Below are positions 1 through 8,744 of a stretch of 64,000 nt of DNA, piece by piece. The stretch is from Gammaproteobacteria bacterium (GTDB lineage: Bacteria; Pseudomonadota; Gammaproteobacteria; Steroidobacterales; Steroidobacteraceae). The notes under the pieces were generated by a model. The model was given only the letters and a program-made list of their open reading frames with translations, had not been told where the DNA came from and did no database searches. The DNA lies in contig PLUE01000022.1 in NCBI GenBank assembly GCA_003164785.1, forward strand, positions 154,590 to 218,589, read 5' to 3'. Positions within the stretch are counted from its first letter, which is position 1; the number at the start of each line of letters is the position of its first letter. The position numbers and the translations under genes were made by a program.

Positions 1-816
1 CGCGCATAGCAGACCCCCGAGCGCCGGGATCTCCAACGAGCGGGTCGTATGCAGGTCTCGATTGCCCTTGGACAGCAATCCAATGTTCACCCTGGTGCAC
101 TCGATCGCCTTGGCATAGTCGTCCCCGGCGATCGGCCCACCCTTCCAGGCAGCCTGCAGGGCCGGCCATTCCGGCGCCTTGTTCCAATTGGAGCCGCGAA
201 TGGACAGCGGCACGCCCAGTTCCAGCAATCTGAGCAGGAACGGTCCGCGCTCCGGAAACCAGGTGCCCAGGAACAACACCTCGGCATCCCATTGACGGTG
301 GTCCTCTTCCGTGAGCAGCCGCGGTGCATGGGTCACTTCGTCGGACGACATGAACACACGCAGCACCCGCCTCGCTCCCGCCCTCTCGGCCTCCCGCGCA
401 TTGTCCGGTCGCACCACGACGCACAGGTCATAGGAACTCAGGCTGCGACGATAGGCCCGAAACCGCGCCACGTCACGGGCGCCGAAGGGATCGTCGATCA
501 CATAATTGGCGACTTTGTTCGCGTGTCGGCGCACCAACTCGATGATTCGAGGCGTCACCCATTCGCCGCTGTCGACCAAGCACACGTCGTACCGCCTGCC
601 CTGCATCGCTTTCGGAAGCCGGCGCAGGATCCAGGGGGCGAACACCTGACCGCCGATCTTCCAGGTGATGCGGTACATCCACGGCGTTTGCGGCAGCAAC
701 CGCCGCAGGTCGATGTGATGAACGGTGTGCCCGAGTCGCTGAATGGCTCTGGAGCGATCCAGACTGGTACCGTCGAGAGTCCCCAGATAGAGGATGGAAA
801 GCGGTGGGCGACTCAA
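1..816 (-). CDS. CgeB-like glycosyltransferase, 3' end outside window
   Basis: The minus strand reads open from about 816 to the window edge, so the C-terminus is missing. The protein begins near LSILYLGTLDGTS, has a mid-region with VFMSSDEVTHAPRLL and VLFLGTWFPERGPFLL, and ends here with RSLEIPALGGLL. That last motif (R-x-x-E-I-P-A-x-G-G) is typical of the C-terminal half of Glyco_trans_1_2/CgeB-type glycosyltransferases. No ATG is available after the stop of the preceding kinase gene; TTG at 816 is the best start, with a weak AGGTAG upstream, so the start is uncertain. It is the last visible gene of the minus-strand polysaccharide cluster. The role is inferred: adding a sugar to the repeat unit. 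Confidence 0.72.
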   Translation of the reverse strand, partial: MSRPPLSILYLGTLDGTSLDRSRAIQRLGHTVHHIDLRRLLPQTPWMYRITWKIGGQVFAPWILRRLPKAMQGRRYDVCLVDSGEWVTPRIIELVRRHANKVANYVIDDPFGARDVARFRAYRRSLSSYDLCVVVRPDNAREAERAGARRVLRVFMSSDEVTHAPRLLTEEDHRQWDAEVLFLGTWFPERGPFLLRLLELGVPLSIRGSNWNKAPEWPALQAAWKGGPIAGDDYAKAIECTRVNIGLLSKGNRDLHTTRSLEIPALGGLLCA

Positions 817-909
817 GCGACTGCTACCTGTTGACGATTCAAGCGGAGAAAACGAGCCGCCCGACCGACCGGCGATCGGCGCGATCGCGGCAGCCGCGAT
901 CGCTCCCGA

Positions 910-1794
910 TCAAAACTCGTTGTACACCGTGCCAACCAGCTTGACGCCGGTCTGCTGCAGACTCTGGGTGGCGCTGACCAACTGCGCCTGGCGGGTGACG
1001 CTGCGCCGCGCAAGCATCAGCGCGCCGCCGGCGCGCCTTGCGACGATCTGCGCGTCCGCGGTTTCCGCAGCGGCGGGCGTGTCGATGATGATCACGTCGA
1101 ACTGATCCGTGAACCGCTCCAGGACCAGATCGAACACCGGCCGGCCGAGCAGTTCCTGCGGGTTCGGCGGCAGGATGCCGGCCGGCAGGACGAACAGCCG
1201 CAACTGCGGGTGGATACGGCAGGCGGCTTCCTTGCCGGCGCGTCCGGTCAGCAGCGCCGACAGCCCGATGGAATTACTCAGGTTGAACAGCATGTGCTGG
1301 CTCGGATGTCGCATGTCCGCGTCGATCAACAAAGTGCGCTCGCCGATCTGCGCGAACACGGTCGCCAGATTGGCGGCCAGCCAGCTGCGGCCCTCGCCGC
1401 GTCCGGGACTGGTGATGGCCAGCGCCTTGTGGTCCACATCGTTGAACCAACGATGCGCGAGCTGGCTGCGCAGCACCCGCAGCGGCTCGACGCTGTCGCT
1501 TTGCGGCATGTAGCCCGCGACCACGTCGTCCGACACGCCATTCGCGCCGCCGCGCGCGAGGATGGGGTAGTTGTATTGCTGGGCCAGGGCAAAATCGATG
1601 TCCTCCTGGGTCAGCAGCTTGAGGCGAATGGCGGCGTCGCCGAAGCGCATGCCGTTGGCGCCGGCGAAACGCTGGATCTCTTCGGCATCGGCAGGGTTCA
1701 AGCGTCCCTGTTCGATGAGAATCGCACCGAACGCACGACTACGATCGCGTGCGGGCATGGCCACTTCTGCGGTGGCGGCGGACACTTGTTTCAT
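910..1794 (-). CDS. epsG: EpsG-type chain-length-determinant tyrosine kinase
   Basis: A 294-residue cytoplasmic P-loop protein of the bacterial tyrosine kinase family, partner of the Wzz-like protein encoded just upstream. Residues about 20-80 resemble the MshEN/type II secretion E N-terminal domain (FGAILIEQGRL, FALAQQYNYPIL). The kinase part has a Walker A of the form SPGRGEGRSW, with Arg replacing the usual Lys as is normal in the EpsG family, Walker A' TLLIDADMRHP and Walker B VIIIDTPA. The C-terminus has only one tyrosine (VYNEF), so there is no Wzc-like tyrosine cluster. Its ATG overlaps the stop of epsF by 4 bases (ATGA), indicating translational coupling. It probably controls polymer length and export by assembly of the EpsF complex. 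Confidence 0.9.
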   Translation of the reverse strand: MKQVSAATAEVAMPARDRSRAFGAILIEQGRLNPADAEEIQRFAGANGMRFGDAAIRLKLLTQEDIDFALAQQYNYPILARGGANGVSDDVVAGYMPQSDSVEPLRVLRSQLAHRWFNDVDHKALAITSPGRGEGRSWLAANLATVFAQIGERTLLIDADMRHPSQHMLFNLSNSIGLSALLTGRAGKEAACRIHPQLRLFVLPAGILPPNPQELLGRPVFDLVLERFTDQFDVIIIDTPAAAETADAQIVARRAGGALMLARRSVTRQAQLVSATQSLQQTGVKLVGTVYNEF

Positions 1795-3197
1795 ATTGCG
1801 GACGGCTCCACTCGGGCCAATGCGTGCGAAGAACTTCGAGTCGTTCGGCTCTCGATCCTGATTCGGGGAATTTTCACCAGCAGGGGTATGCCCTCCAGCT
1901 GCGTCAGGTCGCTTGCTTCACGCACGCGCCGGTCGCTCAGCTCCACGATCAACGCGCCGGCCACGCCGAACACGCCACCCAGGAATACGATGATGAGCGC
2001 GTTCAAAAACATGCGCGGGCTCGATCGGTACATCGGTTCGACCGCCTGCGTCAGCAGCGCGATGTTGGTCTGTTGGCTCTCGCTCTCCAGGCTGCTCTGC
2101 GCGAGGCGCTGCGTGACGGCATCGAGATTTCGCTGCGCCGTCACCACGTCGTTCTGATAGACGGAGACGAGGTCGCGCTGGTGCGAGAGCTCCAGGATGC
2201 GCTTTTTCTGAGCCTCGAGGGCCACGCGGATGTCATTCTCGCGCCGCAGGTTGATCTGCGTGGTGTTGCCCAAAGACTCGGCGATCTTCGCGCTCTCGGA
2301 CGCAATGCGTTGCTTCAGGCTCGCCACTTCGGCGGCGGTGGTCTGATAGTCGGGATGATTCTTGCCCAGGGTCGTCGCCACGTCCTGCAGCTTCGCCTCG
2401 GCGCGGGATAGATCTCCCTTCAGGCTGGCGACGAGGGGGCTCTGCAGCACCTCGGTCAGCGACTCGTTGTCGCCGCTCAACTGATGCTGCCGCGACTGGC
2501 TGTCCTGGCGCAGGCCCTGAATCGCGACCAATTGAGAGGACAATTCGGCCAGGCGGGCGTTCTCGATGTCGAGGCGCCCTTCGGTTCCCACGATGCCCGT
2601 CTCGGCCTGGAAATCGGATAGACGCTTCTGTTTCGCCTGCAGGTCGAGACGCAACGCCTCGGACCGCTCGGCGAACCACTCCGCATACTGCTTGGCCGGA
2701 TCGACGCGCAGTTCGATGGCGGTGTCCATGTAAGCCTGCGCAAACGCGTTGGCCAACACGGCCGCGAACTTTGGATCGGGATATTCGACGGAGATGTCGA
2801 TGACGCTGCTGTCGCGCGACGGCGTGACCGACAGGCTCTTCTGCAATTTCGTGCCGAGCCAGACGACCATGTCGCCGCGGCCGTCGGTCGCATCGCGCCA
2901 TTTGGCGACCCACTCAGGATTCTGGTCGAGCTTGAGAACCTTGACGACCCGCTGAGCCACGCGTTCGCTGGTGATGATGTCCACCTGGGTGGCGATGTAG
3001 CCGCTCATCAGCTGGGTCTGATTCGCGACGCCGGCGATCGGGTCCGACTTGGTGTCGACGACCACCGTTGCCGACGCCGTGTATTGCTTCGTCATCAACA
3101 ACGTGACAATGACGCCGGCGACGAAGATGCCGGCAAAGATGCCGGCGGCGACCTTCCAACGGGCCAGTAATATCAGGGTGAATTGCTTAAGGCTCAT
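1791..3197 (-). CDS. epsF: EpsF/Wzz-type chain length determinant protein
   Basis: A 468-residue inner-membrane polysaccharide co-polymerase. An N-terminal membrane segment (residues about 12-34, WKVAAGIFAGIFVAGVIVTL) and a C-terminal one (about 400-425, MFLNALIIVFLGGVFGVAG) flank a long periplasmic coiled-coil region, the standard Wzz architecture. The length and the pairing with EpsG and EpsE match the EpsE/F/G set found in exopolysaccharide loci linked to exosortase systems. No exosortase is visible in this window. The ATG at 3197 is clear, and the 3' end overlaps epsG. It sets the modal length of the polymer with the kinase. Confidence 0.92.
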   Translation of the reverse strand: MSLKQFTLILLARWKVAAGIFAGIFVAGVIVTLLMTKQYTASATVVVDTKSDPIAGVANQTQLMSGYIATQVDIITSERVAQRVVKVLKLDQNPEWVAKWRDATDGRGDMVVWLGTKLQKSLSVTPSRDSSVIDISVEYPDPKFAAVLANAFAQAYMDTAIELRVDPAKQYAEWFAERSEALRLDLQAKQKRLSDFQAETGIVGTEGRLDIENARLAELSSQLVAIQGLRQDSQSRQHQLSGDNESLTEVLQSPLVASLKGDLSRAEAKLQDVATTLGKNHPDYQTTAAEVASLKQRIASESAKIAESLGNTTQINLRRENDIRVALEAQKKRILELSHQRDLVSVYQNDVVTAQRNLDAVTQRLAQSSLESESQQTNIALLTQAVEPMYRSSPRMFLNALIIVFLGGVFGVAGALIVELSDRRVREASDLTQLEGIPLLVKIPRIRIESRTTRSSSHALARVEPSAI

Positions 3198-3265
3198 AGG
3201 ACTTCAGATTGCTCGCATAGGAAATAAGGTGTCATTTGGTCAGCATCATCTCATCGCCCCGCGAA

Positions 3266-4093
3266 TCAAAACATGCTCTCCCTCACATCCAGCACGTCCT
3301 GATCCTGGACGTCGGTATCGAGATTCACTTTCGATTCCTTGACATTGCCGGCGGCGTCACGCCGGTGGAGCACGACGCCCCGCGTCGTACCCTTGCCCGT
3401 GATGCCCCCACCCGTCGCGATCGCCTGGCGGACTGTCATGCCCTTCTCCACCCGGTAGCCACCCGGCCGCTGCACCTGGCCGTAAATGTAGAACTGCGGT
3501 GCGCGATTGACGAACAACGTGTCACCGCCCGCCAATTCCGGATCGTCCGCCGCACTGGCGCTCTGCGACATCTTGACGACATCGATCTCGCGGCGGAACG
3601 GCTTGCCGCCCCGCGTACCGGTCACCACCACCATGTCGGCACCGGTGGCCGAAATGCCGCCGGCAGACGCCAGCATGCCCGACACGTGGCCGCCCGCCCC
3701 TTCGATGGGATACCGGCCCGGCTTGTTCACATCGCCCAGCACGGCCACTTGGTTGCCGACCGACAGGGTCAACAAAACGTTGACCTGCGGGTTGAGGACG
3801 AAGCCGCCGTCCTTCAGCATCTGCGAGATCTTGCGTTCGGCACCCGTGAGGGTGAGGCCCGCGACGGGTACGGACCCGATCAACGGAAAGCCGATGGATC
3901 CGGTCTCCGATACGCGCGCATCGGTGGACAGATCGGGGTTCTTGAATACCGTGATCTTCACGATGTCGCCCGGATTCAGCAAATATTCATCCAGCGCGTG
4001 CACGGGTTTGACCCCGCATGCCACGCCCAGGAGGACGAGAAAGACGAATTGCTTGTAAAAACGCTGGAAGAAACCAAATACGCTCGGATTCAC
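3266..4093 (-). CDS. epsE: EpsE-type polysaccharide export protein (Wza family)
   Basis: A 275-residue secreted protein with an N-terminal hydrophobic signal (about residues 14-33, VFLVLLGVACGVKPVHA). It then has the polysaccharide biosynthesis/export domain (YLLNPGDIVKITVFKNPDLS) and two SLBB-type domains (VAVLGDVNKPGRYPIEG and FYIYGQVQRPGGYRVEKG). No lipobox cysteine is evident, as is usual for EpsE compared with lipoprotein Wza. The start is GTG at 4093. It should form the periplasmic/outer-membrane conduit for the polymer whose length is set by EpsF/EpsG, encoded 68 bases downstream in the same direction. Confidence 0.9.
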   Translation of the reverse strand: MNPSVFGFFQRFYKQFVFLVLLGVACGVKPVHALDEYLLNPGDIVKITVFKNPDLSTDARVSETGSIGFPLIGSVPVAGLTLTGAERKISQMLKDGGFVLNPQVNVLLTLSVGNQVAVLGDVNKPGRYPIEGAGGHVSGMLASAGGISATGADMVVVTGTRGGKPFRREIDVVKMSQSASAADDPELAGGDTLFVNRAPQFYIYGQVQRPGGYRVEKGMTVRQAIATGGGITGKGTTRGVVLHRRDAAGNVKESKVNLDTDVQDQDVLDVRESMF

Positions 4094-4274
4094 GACGGTG
4101 CGCGCTCCATGCTCAATATGCTCATCGGTAATTCTCGCTGCAGACTTTGAAGTTCACGACCACTCACACGCACGCCACACGAAGGCAACGCAGGACCATC
4201 TTGACGCATTTACGGCGGGCTACGGGAGCTATTTCACCTAACACCGCGTTTTAGCGCAAATCCTGTGGGCGCGT

Positions 4275-5516
4275 TCACGCTATGGCGTCATTGGTCACGG
4301 CCGCCTCGTCTCCCGCCGTGCCGAACAAGCGTCCGAGAATCGCATCCCGCTCAAAATTCGTTTCGGCGTAGTTACGCGCCCGCCGGCCGAGGTCCATCCG
4401 CAAGCCCGCGTTATCCGCGAGCGTCGCGACGGCCGTCGCGAACGCGGCATCATCTTCGGGATCCACCACCAGCCCGCACTTCGAGACCACCGCCTCGAGT
4501 TCGGTCCCGGCGGCGCACGAGGCAATCACCGGCCGCCCGCTCGCGAGCATCCCGGAGAGCTTCGAGGGCAGCACGAGATCCGCGGCGCCGGGACTCTGCG
4601 GCAACAGGTGGATGTCCGCGCTGCATAACAGCTCGCCCAATCGCTCGAAGGGCTGCAGCGGCAGGAACCTCACATTCGGCAACCCGGCGGCCGCCTCCTC
4701 CAGTTTCGGCTTCTCCACCCCGTCCCCGCAGATGACGAAAACGATGTCCTGGCGGGCCGCGAGCGCACGCGCGACCGTGGGAATGACCATCAAGCCCTGC
4801 TTTCCGCCCAAGGTACCCGAGAACAATACGACAATGGCATCGTGCGCGATCCCGAGCTCGTCACGGTACTTGAAGTTCGCCGCGGTGGGCTTGATGTGGG
4901 TGATGTCCACCCAGTTGGGGAAATATCGGGTGCGTTCGACGAGAACGCCCTTTTGCAGCAGCAGTTCGACCATGCGGCTGGAAATGGAAGAGACGCTGTC
5001 GAAGCGGCGCAGCAATCCGCGCTCCATGCGCAGGATCAGCCGGCGGAATAGGTTGCCCTTCAGCAGTCCCATGCGAAATGCGAGGTCGACCTCGAAGTCC
5101 TGCAGGTGCAACCAGCTCTGTGCTCCGCACAGCCGTGCCGTCATGAAGCCGGCGGGAGCGCACAGGAATGCGGGTGCCACCGTGATCACCAGATGGGGCC
5201 GCCAAAACACCTGGCGCAGCATGACGGGAAAAGACGTGATCGCGAACGACATCAGATGCAAGACACGGGCCACGCCACTGGGCTTGGTCGGCACCCACAG
5301 GGGCGCGCGCCAGACATCGACCCCGTTCCACGTCTCGCGCCGATACGGCGGCCAGCTATAGTTCGGATCGACTTTCCACTGGGGGTAATAGGGCGGCGCC
5401 GCCACGACGCGGACCGAGTGTCCTCGTTCCACGAGCCACTTCGCCATCTCGCCGGAATACTTGCCGATCCCCGTGGGCTCGGGCGCAAAGTTTGCGCTGT
5501 AAAGAAGTATCCTCAT
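4275..5516 (-). CDS. WcaI-like family 4 glycosyltransferase
   Basis: A 413-residue GT4 enzyme closely resembling colanic-acid WcaI. The start MRILLYSANFAPEPTGIGKY and the APPYYPQWKV motif near residue 40 are characteristic, and the C-terminal Rossmann fold has VLFSGTLGGKQGL and LLPQSPGAADLVLPSKLSGM. Upstream in-frame ATGs exist at 5528 and 5534, but family alignment favours 5516, giving the usual length of about 410 residues. A sigma-54-like promoter lies about 75 bases upstream. The enzyme probably transfers a sugar from a nucleotide-sugar donor to the lipid-linked repeat unit. Donor specificity cannot be read from the sequence. Confidence 0.88.
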   Translation of the reverse strand: MRILLYSANFAPEPTGIGKYSGEMAKWLVERGHSVRVVAAPPYYPQWKVDPNYSWPPYRRETWNGVDVWRAPLWVPTKPSGVARVLHLMSFAITSFPVMLRQVFWRPHLVITVAPAFLCAPAGFMTARLCGAQSWLHLQDFEVDLAFRMGLLKGNLFRRLILRMERGLLRRFDSVSSISSRMVELLLQKGVLVERTRYFPNWVDITHIKPTAANFKYRDELGIAHDAIVVLFSGTLGGKQGLMVIPTVARALAARQDIVFVICGDGVEKPKLEEAAAGLPNVRFLPLQPFERLGELLCSADIHLLPQSPGAADLVLPSKLSGMLASGRPVIASCAAGTELEAVVSKCGLVVDPEDDAAFATAVATLADNAGLRMDLGRRARNYAETNFERDAILGRLFGTAGDEAAVTNDAIA

Positions 5517-5969
5517 TCGATTTACCATTACCATCAGATGTCTAGCACATAAGACCATCGAAGCTCGAGCGGTCGGCTGGGTATCAAGCGTGCAAAAAAC
5601 ATGCCTAGTAGATGGTGCGCAGCAAAATTCCAGATCCGCGATCGGCCCCAACGAATTTCCAAGTTGTAGACGCTCTGACCCACGTTCTTAAGCCTCATGC
5701 CTCCGGTCCGGACGCGACCCTGACAAACACGGGCGCGGCGGAACGAATCGAGGCGCAAGTTTGCGATCTTTTTCCTGCCGACCAGTCTCCATGAATATTC
5801 GTCCGACGCAAAGCGATTGCTGTCTGCCAAAAGCGACATAACGTAGGGAAATACCCCAAATTCAAGGTAAGACCTACATTACATTCACGGTAAGGATGAC
5901 AACCCTCGCCATGCAACGCTGCCGCTCGACCTGCACCGTATGATAAGGGTCCGCGGTGATCGTCGGGCA
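5517..5969. other. intergenic region without recognisable gene
   Basis: About 450 bases lie between two glycosyltransferase genes. Short open frames on both strands (for example 5534-5839 and 5695-5973, minus) have no recognisable protein features and no convincing ribosome binding site. Apart from the sigma-54-like site at 5591-5606 nothing is identified. The stretch is more AT-rich than its neighbours, consistent with a regulatory region. Confidence 0.5.
5591..5606 (-). promoter_or_regulatory. candidate sigma-54 (-24/-12) promoter
   Basis: On the minus strand the sequence AGGCATGTTTTTTGCA matches TGGCAYRNNNNTTGCW at every fixed position but the first. The diagnostic GG and GC are exactly 10 bases apart. 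The expected start site falls near 5580, giving a leader of about 65 bases before the WcaI-like gene at 5516. RpoN-dependent control of EPS genes is known for systems with PrsK/PrsR regulators; whether such a regulator exists here is not visible. Confidence 0.55.
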
Positions 5970-7139
5970 TCAACCGTGTTCACTTAGCGAATCTTCAATG
6001 GTTTTGACGACACCTTCCGCAAATCGTTCCCAGGTGAGCTTCGATTCGAATTGCGCGCGCGCCGCTCGCGCCATGGACCGGTAGCGCTCTCGGTCGCGAA
6101 TCAAGTCGAGAAGCCGATGGCTATACGAGGCGGCCGGCGCGTCGGCCGCCTCGAGGATCCCGGTGATGCCGTCGAGGACGATGGAGGGCAGCGCCTGCAC
6201 GGCCCGTGAAACGGGTGGCAGACCGAATGCCTGCGCTTCCGCGAATACCACCCCAAAGCATTCCGCGCGGGTCGGCACCACCAAGAAATGGGAGTGCAGG
6301 AACAGCCTCTTGAGGCGCGCCGATTCATCCGCCACGCGGACGTTCAGGAATCCATGCAGCTGGACCAGACCCCGATCGGCAGGCGGAATTTCCGGGGTAC
6401 AACCCACGATGTGCAGTGTGACGTTGCCAATGCCGGCATCGCGAAGCTCACGCGCGATCGACAAGGCCAACGGGCCCCCTTTGCGCTCCCAGTCCTTGCC
6501 GACGTACAGCAGATCGACCCGGTCCGCGGGGCGCGCATCGATGATGGCGTGCAACTCGGCCAGCTCCACGTCCGGTGTCCACGTGGCACCCAGGGGGATG
6601 CTGTGCAATTTCCGGCGTGGGACGCCGTACAGCCGCTCGGCCTCCGCAACGGCCCAATCCGATGAGAAGATCAGGCCGGTATAGCGCTGCGCCGCCGCAG
6701 CCTCGAGGCGTGCGAACCGCGGCCCCAGCAACGGCATTTTGTCGAACTCTTGGTAGGTCTCCTTCCATGCCAGCCAGGGCGCATCCGTCACCATGAAGGT
6801 GGGCACCGGCGGGACGCCCATGGCGATGACATTATGGCTGGAGATCGTCAGCATGGCGTCCGGTTGCAGCTCGTCGATGGCCTGGAGCGTCCGGCGCGCG
6901 AACTCCTTCTGAGCCGGCGCCGTCAGGAACAATGGATAGCGCGGCGGCCGGCCGCCCAGCAATGCCCTCAAGCCCGCCGTCACCAGCGTCCGCTTCGGTT
7001 TGAGCTTGGCCAGCACCGAGACCTTGTCGACCTTGCCCTCGAGCGCCACGCGCATGTTCAACGGCGTGCCGCTCCAGGACTTCGGGTCGTAGGGATCTTC
7101 CAGGGTCGCAAGCAGGAGATGGCGCAGCTTGCGGGTCAT
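5970..7139 (-). CDS. family 4 glycosyltransferase
   Basis: A 389-residue cytoplasmic glycosyltransferase with GT-B fold. The C-terminal donor-binding half contains VDLLYVGKDWERKGGPLAL and the E-x7-E type motif in TRAECFGVVFAEAQAFGLP, both typical of GT4. The start at 7139 (MTRKLRHLLLATLEDPYDP) overlaps the stop of the flippase gene as ATGA; a longer upstream reading frame lies inside the flippase gene and is not credible as protein. The N-terminal half with APWLAWKETYQEF resembles poorly characterised exopolysaccharide glycosyltransferases. Translational coupling to the Wzx-like gene supports a role in the same polymer. Confidence 0.85.
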   Translation of the reverse strand: MTRKLRHLLLATLEDPYDPKSWSGTPLNMRVALEGKVDKVSVLAKLKPKRTLVTAGLRALLGGRPPRYPLFLTAPAQKEFARRTLQAIDELQPDAMLTISSHNVIAMGVPPVPTFMVTDAPWLAWKETYQEFDKMPLLGPRFARLEAAAAQRYTGLIFSSDWAVAEAERLYGVPRRKLHSIPLGATWTPDVELAELHAIIDARPADRVDLLYVGKDWERKGGPLALSIARELRDAGIGNVTLHIVGCTPEIPPADRGLVQLHGFLNVRVADESARLKRLFLHSHFLVVPTRAECFGVVFAEAQAFGLPPVSRAVQALPSIVLDGITGILEAADAPAASYSHRLLDLIRDRERYRSMARAARAQFESKLTWERFAEGVVKTIEDSLSEHG

Positions 7140-8662
7140 GATTGGGTCTTCGGCACCAAGCGCTGACGAACCTTCGTGACCAGCAAGGAACGGACTTCGT
7201 CCAGGCCGAACGCGAAATACGAGCCCGCGGTCACGATCAGCATGACCACCACCGCCGCGCCGACCACGGCCGTCAGCGGCCACTGCACCGACGCGAACAC
7301 CGGCCATGCCGCCAGACCGAAAGCCACCACCAGGACTGCGGCGAGCCGCGCGACCGGCGCCATCGAGATGGTCATGTCGGCCGGGAACAACTGGACGTTC
7401 AATCGCATGATATAGATGGTTTGTGCCAATTCTGCAGCGAGCCAGGTGAACATGAAACCGAGGATCCCGAACGGCTTCATCACGAATGCCGAGATCAGCA
7501 ACATGAGCGCGTAGGCGCCCAGTGTGAACGTCGCCAGCCGCTCGTGCTCGTTGCTCGAGGACTGGAACTGATACTTATGTTCCTTGATCCCCATGACGGC
7601 GGATATGATCGCCATTATGAAGCACAAGGACGGATCGTATAAATTACGACGATGTAACCAAACAGCGAACAGCAGGGGCGACACCAGCAACACGCCCACG
7701 CTGAAAATGGGCACCAACAATAAAACCACGCGCTCGGACAAATCGTACAGCCGCTTGAGCCCCGGCCAGTTGCGCTGACCGATCAGCAGCGTGATTTCCT
7801 GGCCGATCGAGAAGCTGAGGATGGCCAATCCCTGCCGCCCCATGGAAAACACGGTCCTGGCGAGGGAAAACACCGTGACCGCGGCGGGTCCCAGCAAGGT
7901 CTGAATGAGCAATACCGGGCCTTGGTAGGTGAGGAAGCTGGACAACGACAGCAGGCCGAAATGCGCGCTCGGCTTCAACATCGGGCGCACCTGCGACCAG
8001 CCGCCATAGCGCAACGATGGCACCAGGATGGGCGCGTGTTTACGCACGTCGACGACCACGAGGAGCGCGAAGACCAGCACCGAGACGAGTTGCACCAGCG
8101 CGAGCACCGGAAACGAGGCCCGAATCCACGCACAGGCCGCGATGCCCAGCGTCGCCGCCAGGCGTTGGAAGATCATCCAATTCGCGCCCCGGTGCATCCT
8201 GCCTATCATCATGTAGCTGTTCGCAAACAGCGCAAACAGCATGTTCAAGAGAACCTGCAACACCAGCAGGTACAGGGTCAGCGCGGCGGCCGCGGAACTC
8301 ACGTGGCGCAGATTCAGCCAACGGCCGATGGGCATCACGAACACGCCCAAGGCCGCCACCCCGACCACGGCAATCAGCAGCAGCAGAAGCCTCAGGGCGC
8401 CCGCCTGCAGCGTCTTGGCCGCCTGCACGTCGCCGCGGTTGTACTCGATCGTCATCTGATTGTTGGCAAAGGTCTGAATGCCGTAGTTCAGCGTGCTGAG
8501 GTAGGTGACCGCGGCGCTCAGCGCCACCCACTCGCCATACACCTCGACGCCATTGGCATATCGCAGCAGAAAAAAAGGCGGGACCAGGAGTTGGGAGACG
8601 ATCGAGACGCCCTGGCCGGTGAAAAACGACGCCAGCATCCTTAGTATTCGTTGAAGACTCAT
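7136..8662 (-). CDS. Wzx-like polysaccharide flippase
   Basis: A 508-residue polytopic inner-membrane protein with about twelve to fourteen hydrophobic segments. Its N-terminus (LASFFTGQGVSIVSQLLVPPFFL) is typical of the MOP/MATE-like polysaccharide transporter superfamily, and the mid-region GPAAVTVFSLARTVFSMGRQG fits the same group. It would flip undecaprenyl-linked repeat units to the periplasm. It is followed by a glycosyltransferase with a 4-base overlap. No Wzy polymerase is recognised in this part of the cluster, so one may lie outside the window or be a divergent membrane protein. Confidence 0.82.
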   Translation of the reverse strand: MSLQRILRMLASFFTGQGVSIVSQLLVPPFFLLRYANGVEVYGEWVALSAAVTYLSTLNYGIQTFANNQMTIEYNRGDVQAAKTLQAGALRLLLLLIAVVGVAALGVFVMPIGRWLNLRHVSSAAAALTLYLLVLQVLLNMLFALFANSYMMIGRMHRGANWMIFQRLAATLGIAACAWIRASFPVLALVQLVSVLVFALLVVVDVRKHAPILVPSLRYGGWSQVRPMLKPSAHFGLLSLSSFLTYQGPVLLIQTLLGPAAVTVFSLARTVFSMGRQGLAILSFSIGQEITLLIGQRNWPGLKRLYDLSERVVLLLVPIFSVGVLLVSPLLFAVWLHRRNLYDPSLCFIMAIISAVMGIKEHKYQFQSSSNEHERLATFTLGAYALMLLISAFVMKPFGILGFMFTWLAAELAQTIYIMRLNVQLFPADMTISMAPVARLAAVLVVAFGLAAWPVFASVQWPLTAVVGAAVVVMLIVTAGSYFAFGLDEVRSLLVTKVRQRLVPKTQS

Positions 8663-8744
8663 GAACGCGTTGCTCTATCCAAAACGTCGAAGCGGTGATC
8701 ACGGGCCGAGGGCCGGCGCGGAGGCGCGCCCTCCCCGCTGCCGC

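Noticed and set aside
49-834. A 261-codon open frame on the plus strand at the start of the window
   Set aside because: Its protein is His/Gln/Arg-rich without fold features, while the minus strand in the same place encodes a recognisable CgeB-like glycosyltransferase.
1791-5516. PEP-CTERM/exosortase system
   Set aside because: EpsE/F/G-type proteins and a sigma-54-like site fit such loci, but no exosortase, PrsK/PrsR or PEP-CTERM protein was seen in the window.
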